Assembly: GCA_025769875.1 (NCBI GenBank)
Contig: JAGFNK010001086.1
Span: forward strand, 1 to 15,155
Reading direction: 5' to 3'
Source: Russula earlei
Taxonomy: Eukaryota > Basidiomycota > Agaricomycetes > Russulales > Russulaceae
DNA length: 15,155 bases
How positions within the stretch are numbered: position 1 is the first letter of the stretch; each line of letters begins with the position of its first letter. The notes beneath the pieces are model-generated. The model was given only the letters and a program-made list of their open reading frames with translations. It made no database searches and had not been told where the DNA came from. Positions 6,942 to 14,949 of the stretch are shown piece after piece. A program made the translations under genes and the position numbers.

Positions 6942-8541
6942 TTATATATCGCTAATACGCTTGAGAGCACGATACAAACGGAAACAGAAGGAGAATAAGT
7001 GCTGATTTCCCTGTTTCCAAGAAGAAATGGCGGCGAGTGTGGCCGCTGGGGCGTCAGAGAGCTCATCGTCGGCTCCGAGGATAGGCACATTCCAAGTAGC
7101 GGGGTGTAAAGCCGCAATTTCGAGCAGTCTCTGTAACACGTATGCGTTTGTCCAACCGACGTCTTCGCTGGTAGGAGTAGGCCGGGCGTCCCATGTTCCC
7201 CTCCCTCCAGGGTGGGTGATCGGCACAGCGGGCTGCACGAAGCAGGTGAGTGCCCACCGGGCCACTTGGAAAGCTTCGAAGTCGGTTTTCGTGGCAGAGT
7301 GAGCTCCTAGGGGCCCGCGGGACATCATCTGGGTACCCTCCGGCAGATCGGTGACTGAGGATAGATCTGCTTGAATGTCCCATGCAATTGTCGTGACGGC
7401 TGCTCCTGAGACCGTACGAGTTTGAGAGGAATCAGTTGTGGCAAAGGGTTGTCGATTGATGCAGGCTTACTGTTTATGCCTATACTGATAGATGTTTCGC
7501 TGTCTTTTGTGACGTTTGGAGTCAAAAAAGCACGATGCAGACGGACACAGAACGAGAGTAGTTGTTGGTTTTCTGGCTGCCACGTTGACGTAGCAGTCCG
7601 AGTCGACTCCGGAATATCCAAAACTTCGTTGTCCAGATTCTGGATGGTGACCTTGTGACCGGCAGGGTGTAAAGCTGAGATGTCAATCAACCTCTGAAAT
7701 ACATATGCAGTGGTCCAGGTTGAGTTTGAAGGGAGGGAACGAGCCAGGACGTCCCAGATTCCTCTCCCACCTGGGTGGGTAATTGGTACATAAGACTGTA
7801 TGAAGCATTTCTGTGCCCATCGTGCGACTTGGAAAGCTTCATAGTCGCCTTGCGCGGGGGAGTGACCTCCTTGTGGTCCACCAGCCATTGTCTGAGTAGC
7901 GTGTGGGAGATCAGCGACAGACGACGGGTCAGCTGGGATGTCCCATTCGAATCCAGGAACTGGGTGGGAGGTCAGGATTGGATCAAAGGATTGCCTGATG
8001 CACCTCGCTTACCGCTTGTAACAAAGCTCCAAGCTGCCTCACGCCCAATAACCGCACCGGCTTTGACGAGTGCACGGTGCAAACGGAAACAGAACGAGAA
8101 TAAGTTCTTGTTTTCTTGCGTCCACGAGGAGATGGCAGCGCGTGTTGTGGCTGGAGCGTCGGAGAGTTCGTTGTTGGGTTCGAGTATCGGAACAGTATAA
8201 GTAGCAGGATGTAAAGCTGCGATCTCAAGCAGCCTCTGTAACACGTATGCGTTTGTCCAGGTAGCACTTCCTCCGGTGGAAACCGGCAGAGAATCCCATA
8301 TTCCTCTTCCACCGGGGTGGGTTATCGGCGCAGAGGACTGTACAAAGCAGCCGAGTGCCCACCGCGCGACTTGGAAAGCTTCATAGTCGGCTTGCACGGG
8401 GTAGTGAGATCCTGAGGGTCCATAGGCCATCATCTGAGTGCCCTCTGGGAGATCGGTTACCAAGGACAGGTCGGCTGGAAGGGACCAAGCAAATCCAAGG
8501 ACCGCGAGAACACCTGCGCAAAAGTCGATCCGGTTGAACAT
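6942..8541 (-). CDS. Putative secreted protein of three exon-encoded repeats
   Basis: Three exons (8541-8013, 7959-7471, 7405-6942) sum to 1482 nt, 493 residues. Each exon encodes one copy of a repeat of about 150 residues. Shared features per copy: W-D-I/L-x-AD-S-V-DLP, (D)YEAFQVARWA-x-x-CF, P-ITHPGGRG-WD, W-T-AYV-QRL-I-ALHPA, and (L/F)SFC-RL-RA near the end. Two cysteines are invariant in every copy (C65 and C151 in copy 1), so a disulfide per repeat is possible. The start gives a signal-peptide-like segment (FCAGVLAVLGFAW, residues 7-19). Copy 2 has NST and NVT glycosylation sequons. The introns (53 and 65 nt) have GTAAGC donors, lie between repeats, and are both phase 1, which fits exon duplication. 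Copies 1 and 3 are closest. No known domain is recognised. Its ATG is 8 nt beyond the NAP1-family stop. Confidence 0.8.
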
Positions 8542-8549
8542 CGGCGAGA

Positions 8550-9678
8550 CTATTTGAATCTCTTACGTTCATCACCGGATTTATCCTCACTATCAGGTTC
8601 GCCAAGTGGATACATCATGTTCGTTCCCATATAGTATTCGATAGCACGAGGGATAATCTAAGGAAAACGGTGACGTCAATGAGCTATTCCATAAGCCGCA
8701 AACAATGATCTTGCACACTTTGTCCTTCAAATCTATCCCGATGCGATGATCCAACTCGATTCTATCCTCTATGGCCACGAACTCTTCCGGTGTCATGATA
8801 CCTGAGTTGACGGCCTCTTCACTAGGCGGCCTAGAGGGGTCGAAGAAGTTGAAGAATGACTCTGCAGCGCAAATTTTGCTGATCACGCCTGAACGTTGTT
8901 AGTCGAGCAAACGTGGTGCAACGGAGAATGGCAGGGACATACGACCGTTGTTTCGTGGTTCTGTCAGTATGGTTCTCGTAAGGTCATTCCTGCCCTTCCA
9001 GTTGATCTTGCAGCCAACAGCACGGTTGATATAGTTGCTGTACCCCTACGGACCGGTTGAAAGTGAAGGGATGTGGGGGATGGCATGGAATTAGACGTAC
9101 GCTGTAGTAGTAAGTCTTGTAGAGGTGTTCGTTTGTGAAGAAATCGTTTTTGGAAAATGAAAAGGTCAGCTGGAAGCCACGCCCGGGATTTGGCAAATAC
9201 GAAAAGGTGATATCGGTCAGGTGCTTCAGGGCGGCTTCGTCCTTCTTCTCAATCGTAGGCTTGATCTCAGTGGTGTGTTTGAGTGCAGTCAACCAGAATT
9301 CAGGGATGCCGACTTGGGGAGGTTCGTCCTTGTTACTGGTAGGCGGAAGGGGAACACCGGTGGGATCGCCGTTCCTCGACTCGGTCACTCCAGCTTCGAC
9401 TTCATGCGCAGTTGGTTGAGACGATCCTGTGATGATCTCCTTTCGCCTATTGAAAATGGGGCTATGATAGTACGCGAGGTACTGAACGCGACGAAAGGCT
9501 CAGCGTTTGAAATATCTAAACAAAAAGGCAAAATAACCTTTTTATCGAGCTCGAGAAGTTCGTTCTTGTAACTCTCTTGGGTAGATGAGTACTGGCCCTG
9601 AAGGCTCATGAGAGCCAGGACTTTCGTCTGTAAATCAACGGATGGGAATACGATGCCGGTGGATGTATGCGTAGCCAT
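8550..9678 (-). CDS. NAP1-family nucleosome assembly protein / histone chaperone
   Basis: Five exons (9678-9538, 9481-9101, 9045-8943, 8888-8719, 8657-8550) sum to 903 nt, 300 residues. The family binds histones, mostly H2A-H2B or H3-H4, and helps nucleosome assembly and histone import. Visible signatures: dimerisation-helix segment (LELDKKYLAYYHSPIFNRR then KEIITG, about 43-66); GIPEFWLTALK and ALKHLTDITFSYL in the central domain; FFTNEHLYKTYYY; NRAVGCKINWKGRNDLT; ESFFNFFDP (about 218-226); and DLKDKIIPRAIEYYMG after the last intron. Only splicing intron 4 (61 nt) restores IIPRAIEYY. Typical members have 350-420 residues with a long acidic tail; this one is short and ends SEDKSGDERKRFK, so it may be a divergent paralogue. 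Intron 3 has two donors 3 nt apart, with GTATGT preferred. Confidence 0.9.
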
Positions 9679-10006
9679 GGAGGGGACAGCCGACTCTTTG
9701 AGCCATCTCTAGGCTATATACTCTCTCTTCAAGCCCAGTTTTACCATCGATAATAGCTTCGAGAAACGTTCGAGGCCGACCTCAGCCTGGAACGACACAT
9801 CAGCGAAACGATTTGTCAGTAGAAGTCGTTGATTCTATAGAGCATTTCTAGCGGCTAGCGGTAGTTTCCCTTTCCCTAGTCGGATGGATGTGTGTATTGT
9901 GATGGGTGCCAGTGATCGATGATAACCGGAACGCGTTCTCAGCGTGTTTGAACGTAAATGATCACTCCGAGCCAAGCACCTTGGTCCTCTGGACGAATCC
10001 TCAACC
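9679..10006. promoter_or_regulatory. Divergent promoter region
   Basis: These 328 bp separate the starts of two divergent genes and should hold both promoters. A minus-strand TATATAG (9714-9720) is followed upstream by a CT repeat (9721-9730). It lies only about 40 nt from the NAP1-family ATG, so the 5' leader would be very short if it is used. Pyrimidine-rich blocks (9866-9880) lie nearer the plus-strand gene. No gene is seen. Confidence 0.4.
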
Positions 10007-10645
10007 ATGGCTCAGCACGACCTCTACGTAGTGCACAGATCCCTTAAATCCCAGTTGAAGAACCTCGCGGCAAAAGCGAGCCTGGTCGTCGGGGCCCTTG
10101 ATACCGTCGAAGAGACACTCCATTGTGGAGTCCGGTCCTATGAAACAATATCCGACTATCTTTACGATTATCACACAGCTAAGGGCGATTCGGGCGATAT
10201 GGCGTTCATCGCTGGACCCATGGCGAACACTCAAGGTGTATACAGCTCTGAGGGAGCGAGGCTGGATCGAATCGGGTCCAAGCGCCCCAAACCGGTAGCG
10301 AAGTTCCTCACCGTGCCAATGAGTGCAAAACAAATTGGGGAGATCGGTAAGCTACCGATCCCGACAGACCCAACAGAGCTAACTTGCCTCGTAGCCGACG
10401 GTCTTCTGGCTGAGTTCAACGCGAAGCAGAAGAACAAGGAGAAATACCCGATGGGTGGGGGTTATCATCTCACCGAACAGAACTGTCAGGATTTCGCCGC
10501 CTGCCTTATCGCGCGACTGGGTGTCGCCGAAATCGACACAGTGATGAAGTTGATTTGGGGTAACACGTCGTCGAAAGCCAAGCGAGACCGCCTGGAAAAA
10601 CTCTTCAAGTATGAATCAACTGCCCTGTTTCCCCTATGTCGTTAA
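10007..10645 (+). CDS. Intronless protein, possible permuted NlpC/P60-like (PPPDE/LRAT-type) fold
   Basis: A single exon of 212 codons with a good start context (CAACCATGG). I do not recognise it by name. Two motifs recall circularly permuted papain-like enzymes (PPPDE/DeSI, LRAT), where a His precedes the Cys: LHCGVRSYE with H39 in an H-x-G-V setting after a hydrophobic strand (ASLVVGAL), and YHLTEQNCQDFAACLIARLG with N159-C160, like the Y-x-L-x3-N-C-x2-F motif of that group. Such enzymes cleave isopeptide or thioester bonds or transfer acyl groups. Between the motifs is a region rich in charged and Gly residues (60-145), and the C-terminus is a basic helix (SSKAKRDRLEKLFKYE). If the match is chance, it is a hypothetical protein. 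It shares a divergent promoter region with the NAP1-family gene. Confidence 0.65.
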   Translation: MAQHDLYVVHRSLKSQLKNLAAKASLVVGALDTVEETLHCGVRSYETISDYLYDYHTAKGDSGDMAFIAGPMANTQGVYSSEGARLDRIGSKRPKPVAKFLTVPMSAKQIGEIGKLPIPTDPTELTCLVADGLLAEFNAKQKNKEKYPMGGGYHLTEQNCQDFAACLIARLGVAEIDTVMKLIWGNTSSKAKRDRLEKLFKYESTALFPLCR

Positions 10646-10987
10646 CCATCAAAACTTCAGAACCATCCAGAAAAACACGCCCCGGCGATAGGATACATAC
10701 GAGAATACTTTGGACCTTGATCTAACCATACCTCCGTTTTTCTGAATCCCGCCGAGACTTGGCTCCTCCCATGCATTTGACTATGTCAGCGACTTCATCA
10801 TCCCTTCTGTGATTCTTTCTCTCTTTTGCTCGTATACAAGCCTATGCTGTGTGACCGCCTATATATGATCAAGGAACTGATGTTGTGATCCTAAGTCTGA
10901 TCGCATGGTAACTCATTCCGATGTGAGGGGCAGGGGGTGGGGTGGCCACAGCATGCCCCTCGTCATCATCGCTGTCTAAGTATTCGT

Positions 10988-11026
10988 AAAGAAACGCCTT
11001 GATTGATATGGACCTCCCTATAAGGA
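10988..11026. repeat. Short repeat, half copy
   Basis: This 39-nt stretch (core GATTGATATGGACCTCCC) matches, with several mismatches, the left arm and loop of the hairpin at 11127-11200 and, inverted, its right arm. It looks like a decayed or partial copy of the same small palindromic element. Confidence 0.6.
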
Positions 11027-11126
11027 GCCCGGTTGATGGCGTGAAGATCATAGGTTCCACTGCAAGAGCAACGAGCTCCACTCCTGGGCGAATCACCCAT
11101 TCCAAGGCGCATCCCAGATATACACG

Positions 11127-11200
11127 TTTTGTAGAAATGCGTTGATCGATACGGACCTCCTTATAGGGAGGTCCGTATCAATCAAGGTGTTTCTCCAAGA
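11127..11200. repeat. Palindromic MITE-like element
   Basis: The core arms TTGATCGATACGGACCTCC (11142-11160) and GGAGGTCCGTATCAATCAA (11167-11185) pair over 19 bp with one mismatch around the loop TTATAG. Weaker pairing continues to about 34 bp per arm. A related copy lies 110 nt upstream. It could be a foldback/MITE fragment or a transcript-end structure. Confidence 0.65.
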
Positions 11201-11614
11201 GCATATCTCCCACGAGGCGATGGAGGGCGAGCTGACTGTCATCCAAATCCGACGGTCCGTGAACGAGACTAGGGAAATGTGCCTCGTAATGAACGCGTTC
11301 TAGGCAGAAAAAAAAAAAGTGGGTGGTCAGATCGGGACAGGGCGCATGCTCCAGTCTAGGTGGATCAGAAAAGTGCATTATCGCACTGAGAATCAAGTTG
11401 GGAGGCAATGATCGAGCAGCGATGTGACGTTCAAGGAATGATATCCTTGGGGTGGGGCCGATCGCCCACTGTCAAGTCAAGGGCAACATGGACAGGGAAA
11501 AAAAAAACAGGGACGGAAGAATTGAGTTTTTATCTCAGTCACGTGCAACGCGGTCGACTTAATATGGTGGCATTCCATTCCGCTTGCACAGTCAACGACT
11601 TGAACTCTACAAGG

Positions 11615-12993
11615 ATGGGTCGACTTGCAGAGATGCAGCGCAAGCTCTTGGAGGTACGCGTCTCTCTCTCCTGTTGTGCTAGGGCCCAAGCGCTGACGCG
11701 ACATCTCGCATCCCCCATAGCAAATGATGGGTCCTGAAGCCATGGGCATCGCAACTGTTACCTTATCGTGGCCAGATGAGAAAGTGTGCCGCAACTTTCT
11801 CTGTGGAACCTGTCCGCACACGCTATTCACCAACACGGTACGATTTCGCTGAATTTGCGGACCAATTCCAACACTGAAACGCCTTCCTCCTCGTGTGCGT
11901 TTTTGGCTCTCGTAGAAAATGGATCTCGGTGCATGCCCCAAATCACACACCGAGCGGTTGAAAACCGAGTTCCTCGCCGCCCGAGAGGCAAATCCAAGCG
12001 ACCCAATATTTGCCAAATTCCAAACAGAATACGAAAACAACATCTTCGCCTTTGTCGACGAATGCGACCGCCGCATTCGGACGGCGCAGAGGCGTCTGGA
12101 AAAGACGCCCGAGGAAAACGCAAAGACGACCAACCTGGTTCGTTCTACGCCTCGCCCCTTTCGTCTTGCATTCGTCAAGGATTAACGCCGAGTTGGGTGC
12201 TGCGCGCCTGTGCAGATGCGGGAGATTGGTGAAATCGAATTGGCAATTCAGGGCGGAACGGAAAAGATCGAGACGCTTGGTACGTCGTTGGTCTGCCTCG
12301 CTGGTATTGTAAATGCTGAGTTGGGTTTCAGGCGAGCAAGGAAAGGTGGAAGAGTCGATGAAGGAGATGCAAGCCATCGAGGCGTTGAAAAGCGAGAAGG
12401 CGGAGAAGGAGGTGAGCTGATGATCGCCGTGGCCACACTCTTATACTAAGAAGTGGCGTTCCAGCGCGATCTCCAGCAACTTACGGACACATCTGGTGCA
12501 TCTGGACACCAAAAATTGCGCGTGTGCGATGTCTGCGGGGCGTATCTGTCCGTTCTTGACTCTGACCGCCGATTGGCAGACCACTTTGGAGGCAAAGTGA
12601 GGATTGCCAACGTGACCGGTTATTGCGAGGTACTTAATGCTTGGTACGGCAGATGCACCTGGGGTATCATGAGCTGAGGAATATGTTGACGAAATTCCGA
12701 GAGGACCGGGAAATGCGCAAGACACAAGCAGCGCCTCCGCTGGTTCCCGCCAGTAGCAGCGGCGGGAGTGTAACCGGTCGTGGCGCCGAGCATCGCTCTT
12801 ACCGCAATGATCATCGGGAACGGGACCGGGATCGGGAGCGTGATCGTGATCGTGATCGTGGATATTCGGAGCGACATTCGTCGTCGCGTTACGAGTATGT
12901 GGATCGATGTCCCGTATCTGGGTCATGTGAACTGAAGAATATTGCAGCGAGCGCCGGCGGGATCGCTCGAGGTCGCCACGAAGGCATTACTGA
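11615..12993 (+). CDS. LUC7: Luc7-like U1 snRNP splicing factor
   Basis: Eight exons (11615-11653, 11721-11837, 11916-12137, 12216-12279, 12332-12411, 12465-12596, 12653-12894, 12948-12993) total 942 nt, 313 residues. Luc7 is a U1 snRNP protein that helps choose 5' splice sites in the nucleus. Seen: the LLEQMMGPEAMG start, a CCCH finger (C36, C44, C59, H63) within VCRNFLCGTCPH and KMDLGACPKSH, a coiled-coil (about 85-176), a C2H2 finger (C195, C198, H214, H220) with LRVCDVCGAYL and RRLADHFGGKMHLGYHELR, and an RD/RS tail. Intron 7 (53 nt, donor GTATGT) is easy to miss; splicing it gives the expected tail DERRRDRSRSPRRHY, while reading through gives an unrelated tail. A second ATG lies at codon 7. 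The length matches fungal Luc7 proteins. Confidence 0.95.
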
Positions 12994-13190
12994 GGTGTAT
13001 TGGGACAGGAACTTACGGAGCTTGTTTTGTAGGAGCTTGTATCCGGCCGCGCTGGCAACGCTCGGTTGTGGGGGGCGTTTCGATTGGTAATGGGAATGGT
13101 AGGCGAGGCACGCGAGTGTGACCCTCTGGAGTGAGCTGATCGTTGCATTGTTCCGCTGCACCGACTCGGAAGTCGTCCAACCTAAAGTCA
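12994..13190. terminator. LUC7 3' flank
   Basis: These roughly 200 bp follow the LUC7 stop and keep a CpG-containing, host-like composition, so they probably hold the 3' UTR. I see no AATAAA. The CpG-poor relic begins at about 13190. Confidence 0.3.
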
Positions 13191-13461
13191 GCTTCTGGGG
13201 CCAGCCCTGGCCCAAGCCTGAGCCATCTAGATATCAAGGCCCAGCTTGAAACCCTAGCCTATGAAGCCAGCCTGAGCTGGGGCTTTGCAAATCACTACAC
13301 CCTATCTCCACCCCTCACTCCTATACCACACATGCATACTGCACAAGCAACTCTGTTCCTTGTGCTGATTCCCTCACACCCCTAGCCCACAGTCCTGGAC
13401 CCTTACTGCATGAAACCCCTATGCCACTCCCCCCTTATGGGAAGTCATTGGCAAAAACTCT

Positions 13462-13767
13462 TTATATGAGGAAAGTAGATAGAATAGGTCTATGCAGCAG
13501 GATTAGAGTTGTGATAACCAGCAGTGAAGACTGGAGACCGAGGCGTTGGAGGTGAGAAGTGGATGGTGAGGTAAGGATGAATACAAAGACCATCATGATG
13601 GCAGCAAGGCTGTTGATTTTAGAGACAAATGGAATGTGAAATTCACAGGAGGACAATGGCAACTTCAGCTCCTTAGGCACACAGAGGGAAAGTAGGATGT
13701 GCACAAGAACAATGGTGAACTCCATTACAGCAAAATTTCTAGCTAGTTTTATACTGATGGACAACAC
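13462..13767 (-). pseudogene. Hydrophobic open frame in the relic zone, doubtful
   Basis: A 101-codon minus frame carries hydrophobic segments (FAVMEFTIVLVHILLSLCV and LAAIMMVFVFILTSP) separated by a polar stretch, like part of a membrane protein. T-rich DNA produces such frames by chance, and the local CpG loss argues for decay. No family is recognised, so at best this is a fragment of an old gene. Confidence 0.2.
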
Positions 13768-14306
13768 TACAGCTCAGAAAGGGAATGTAACATGAAGGCA
13801 GGACACATGAGGAAACATAGTGAAAGAAGAATGGAGGTAGGGATTTAGAACAATAAGACATGTGAGGAACACATAAGCAGCACTCAACAGACAAACAGAG
13901 CATGAGTGTGGTGGACTTTGCTCCACCCAAGGCCAGGATGTGTGGAGCACCTTCATGGTGCAATGTGCTATGCCTCTCAGACCCAAAAGGGCTGAAATAA
14001 ATTTTTGGAAAGCCCCCTTCACAGGGGCACACTGCTCAATTGACCATTTGTCTTGATCTCACATATATCTCATTTGCCTCTGATCATCCATACTGAAAAG
14101 ACAAAAAGTGTAGAACATGCTCTATTGCCTCAAATGCAAGCTGCAAGGGTGATGTCTTGACAACATTGCTGAGCATGTGAGATGCAAGCTTGATGCCACA
14201 GGAAAATGCCACAATGATGAGATCCCCTTACATGTACATATAAAACTTCTCTTACAATGCCTTAAAAGTTGTGATCATTATTTACAAATAGCATACTAGC
14301 CAGTGT

Positions 14307-14330
14307 GTATAAAAAGGCTCCAAAGAGAGC
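14307..14330 (+). promoter_or_regulatory. Plus-strand TATA-like box with hairpin in relic
   Basis: TATAAAAAGG is followed directly by GGCTC-CAAAGA-GAGCC, a 5-bp stem. The surrounding sequence (TCTTGTTCTTGAGATCCCC, pyrimidine-rich beyond) resembles an LTR promoter/R region. No downstream gene is evident. Confidence 0.35.
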
Positions 14331-14494
14331 CAGGAGATGTATCAGATTCTGTCTTGTTCTTGAGATCCCCTGGTGTGTCTCCTGCCTGACCAGTGTTTCC
14401 ACATGCTGATTGCCACACCCTCACCCCTTTTGCCTATTTCTTCACCAGAGTGTACTCCACAACATTGTCAAGACTCACTGTTGAACTATCCAGT

Positions 14495-14734
14495 TCAAGA
14501 GCGAGGGATAAGCTCGAAGACGAGTCGATAGACGTCCAAGACCGCGTGGGCAAGGAGTAGAACCCAGAGGAGCAACAAATACCAGAGAGGTATTGTTACT
14601 GTGAGAGTAGAACAGTCACGCAGGGAAGAGGCCAGGATAGTCACAAGGGGATGGTCCTTAAAGGAGTATCCAGGAATGGAGAGTGCCGTAAACAAATGGA
14701 CAGTCTGAGGACTGTCCGCTACTTTATTGAGCGC
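14495..14734 (-). CDS. Membrane microprotein, copy 2 (AUG-free)
   Basis: The frame is open from a TAA inside the TATA box (14737) to the stop at 14495, 79 codons, with no ATG. The region homologous to copy 1 starts at about the TTG at 14695. It has one membrane segment (IPLWYLLLLWVLLLAHAVLD) followed by YRLVFELIPRS. It aligns with the left copy (2480-2725) through LAS-LR-C and P-WYLL--W--LL--AV---YRL, with mostly synonymous codon differences at shared residues, and is about 15 residues shorter in the linker. Below the stop the sequence passes into the relic zone, so the 307-codon and 200-codon frames are absent: this copy is truncated or solo. Confidence 0.5.
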   Translation of the reverse strand, partial: ALNKVADSPQTVHLFTALSIPGYSFKDHPLVTILASSLRDCSTLTVTIPLWYLLLLWVLLLAHAVLDVYRLVFELIPRS

Positions 14735-14741
14735 TTATATA
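14698..14741 (-). promoter_or_regulatory. TATATAAG promoter, AATAAA and perfect hairpin
   Basis: On the minus strand TATATAAGC (14734-14741) is followed by AATAAA (14728-14723) and then by the perfect hairpin GGACAGTC-TGAG-GACTGTCC (plus-strand 14698-14717). A TATA box followed within a few bases by a polyadenylation signal is typical of the U3/R part of an LTR. The module is homologous to 2734-2774. Confidence 0.65.
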
Positions 14742-14799
14742 CTACAAGAGAGTTGCTAAATAGGGAACAAGTCATAACCTTGTTATCAAGCACAATAGA

Positions 14800-14905
14800 G
14801 TGATGAGTAAGAAGTCGGAGGACGCTTACTGAGCATGCTCAGTCATGCTCAGTAAGCTGCTGAGTAAGAAGCTTCTCTTGATGAGTAAGAGCTTCCATTG
14901 TCCAC
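14800..14905. repeat. Iterated upstream motifs with 16-nt palindrome
   Basis: The motif GAGTAAGA is repeated (near 14805, 14862, 14884), and ACTGAGCATGCTCAGT (14828-14843) is a perfect palindrome followed by another TGCTCAGTA. The position upstream of the element promoter matches the iterated region at 2880-3015, so these are likely enhancer-type repeats of the same element family. Confidence 0.5.
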
Positions 14906-14949
14906 GTGTTCACTGCTTTAGTACACGTGCAAGCACCTGATTCCTTTCC

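Larger units (their letters stand above)
10646..11614. other. Intergenic region upstream of LUC7
   Basis: About 970 bp with no supported gene. It holds two related hairpin-type repeats (10988-11026 and 11127-11200), A-runs at about 11308-11318 and 11499-11507, and presumably the 3' end of the 10007-10645 gene and the LUC7 promoter. Short minus-strand frames at 10869-11105 and 11178-11408 have no domain-like features. Confidence 0.5.
13190..14480. mobile_element. CpG-depleted repeat relic
   Basis: About 1.3 kb with only two CpGs that I could find (near 13542 and 13545), between CpG-containing segments. The left part has many AGCC/GGCT blocks, including short inverted repeats; the rest is rich in A and G on the plus strand. 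A plus-strand TATAAAAAGG with a GGCTC...GAGCC hairpin (about 14307-14330) looks like a decayed LTR promoter. No intact transposase or polymerase is seen. Confidence 0.5.

Noticed and set aside
8539..8657. In-frame stop readthrough from the NAP1-family gene into the repeat protein
   Set aside because: The gap after the stop is 8 nt, so the two frames are out of phase; readthrough would not make a fusion.
9135..9571. Plus frames over the NAP1-family gene
   Set aside because: They are antisense to conserved NAP1-family exons.
11477..12178. 233-codon minus frame across LUC7 exons 1-3
   Set aside because: It is antisense to well-supported LUC7 exons and has no domain.
12821..12861. GATCGT/GACCGG tandem repeat as a separate microsatellite
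   Set aside because: It encodes the Arg-Asp tail of LUC7, normal for this family.
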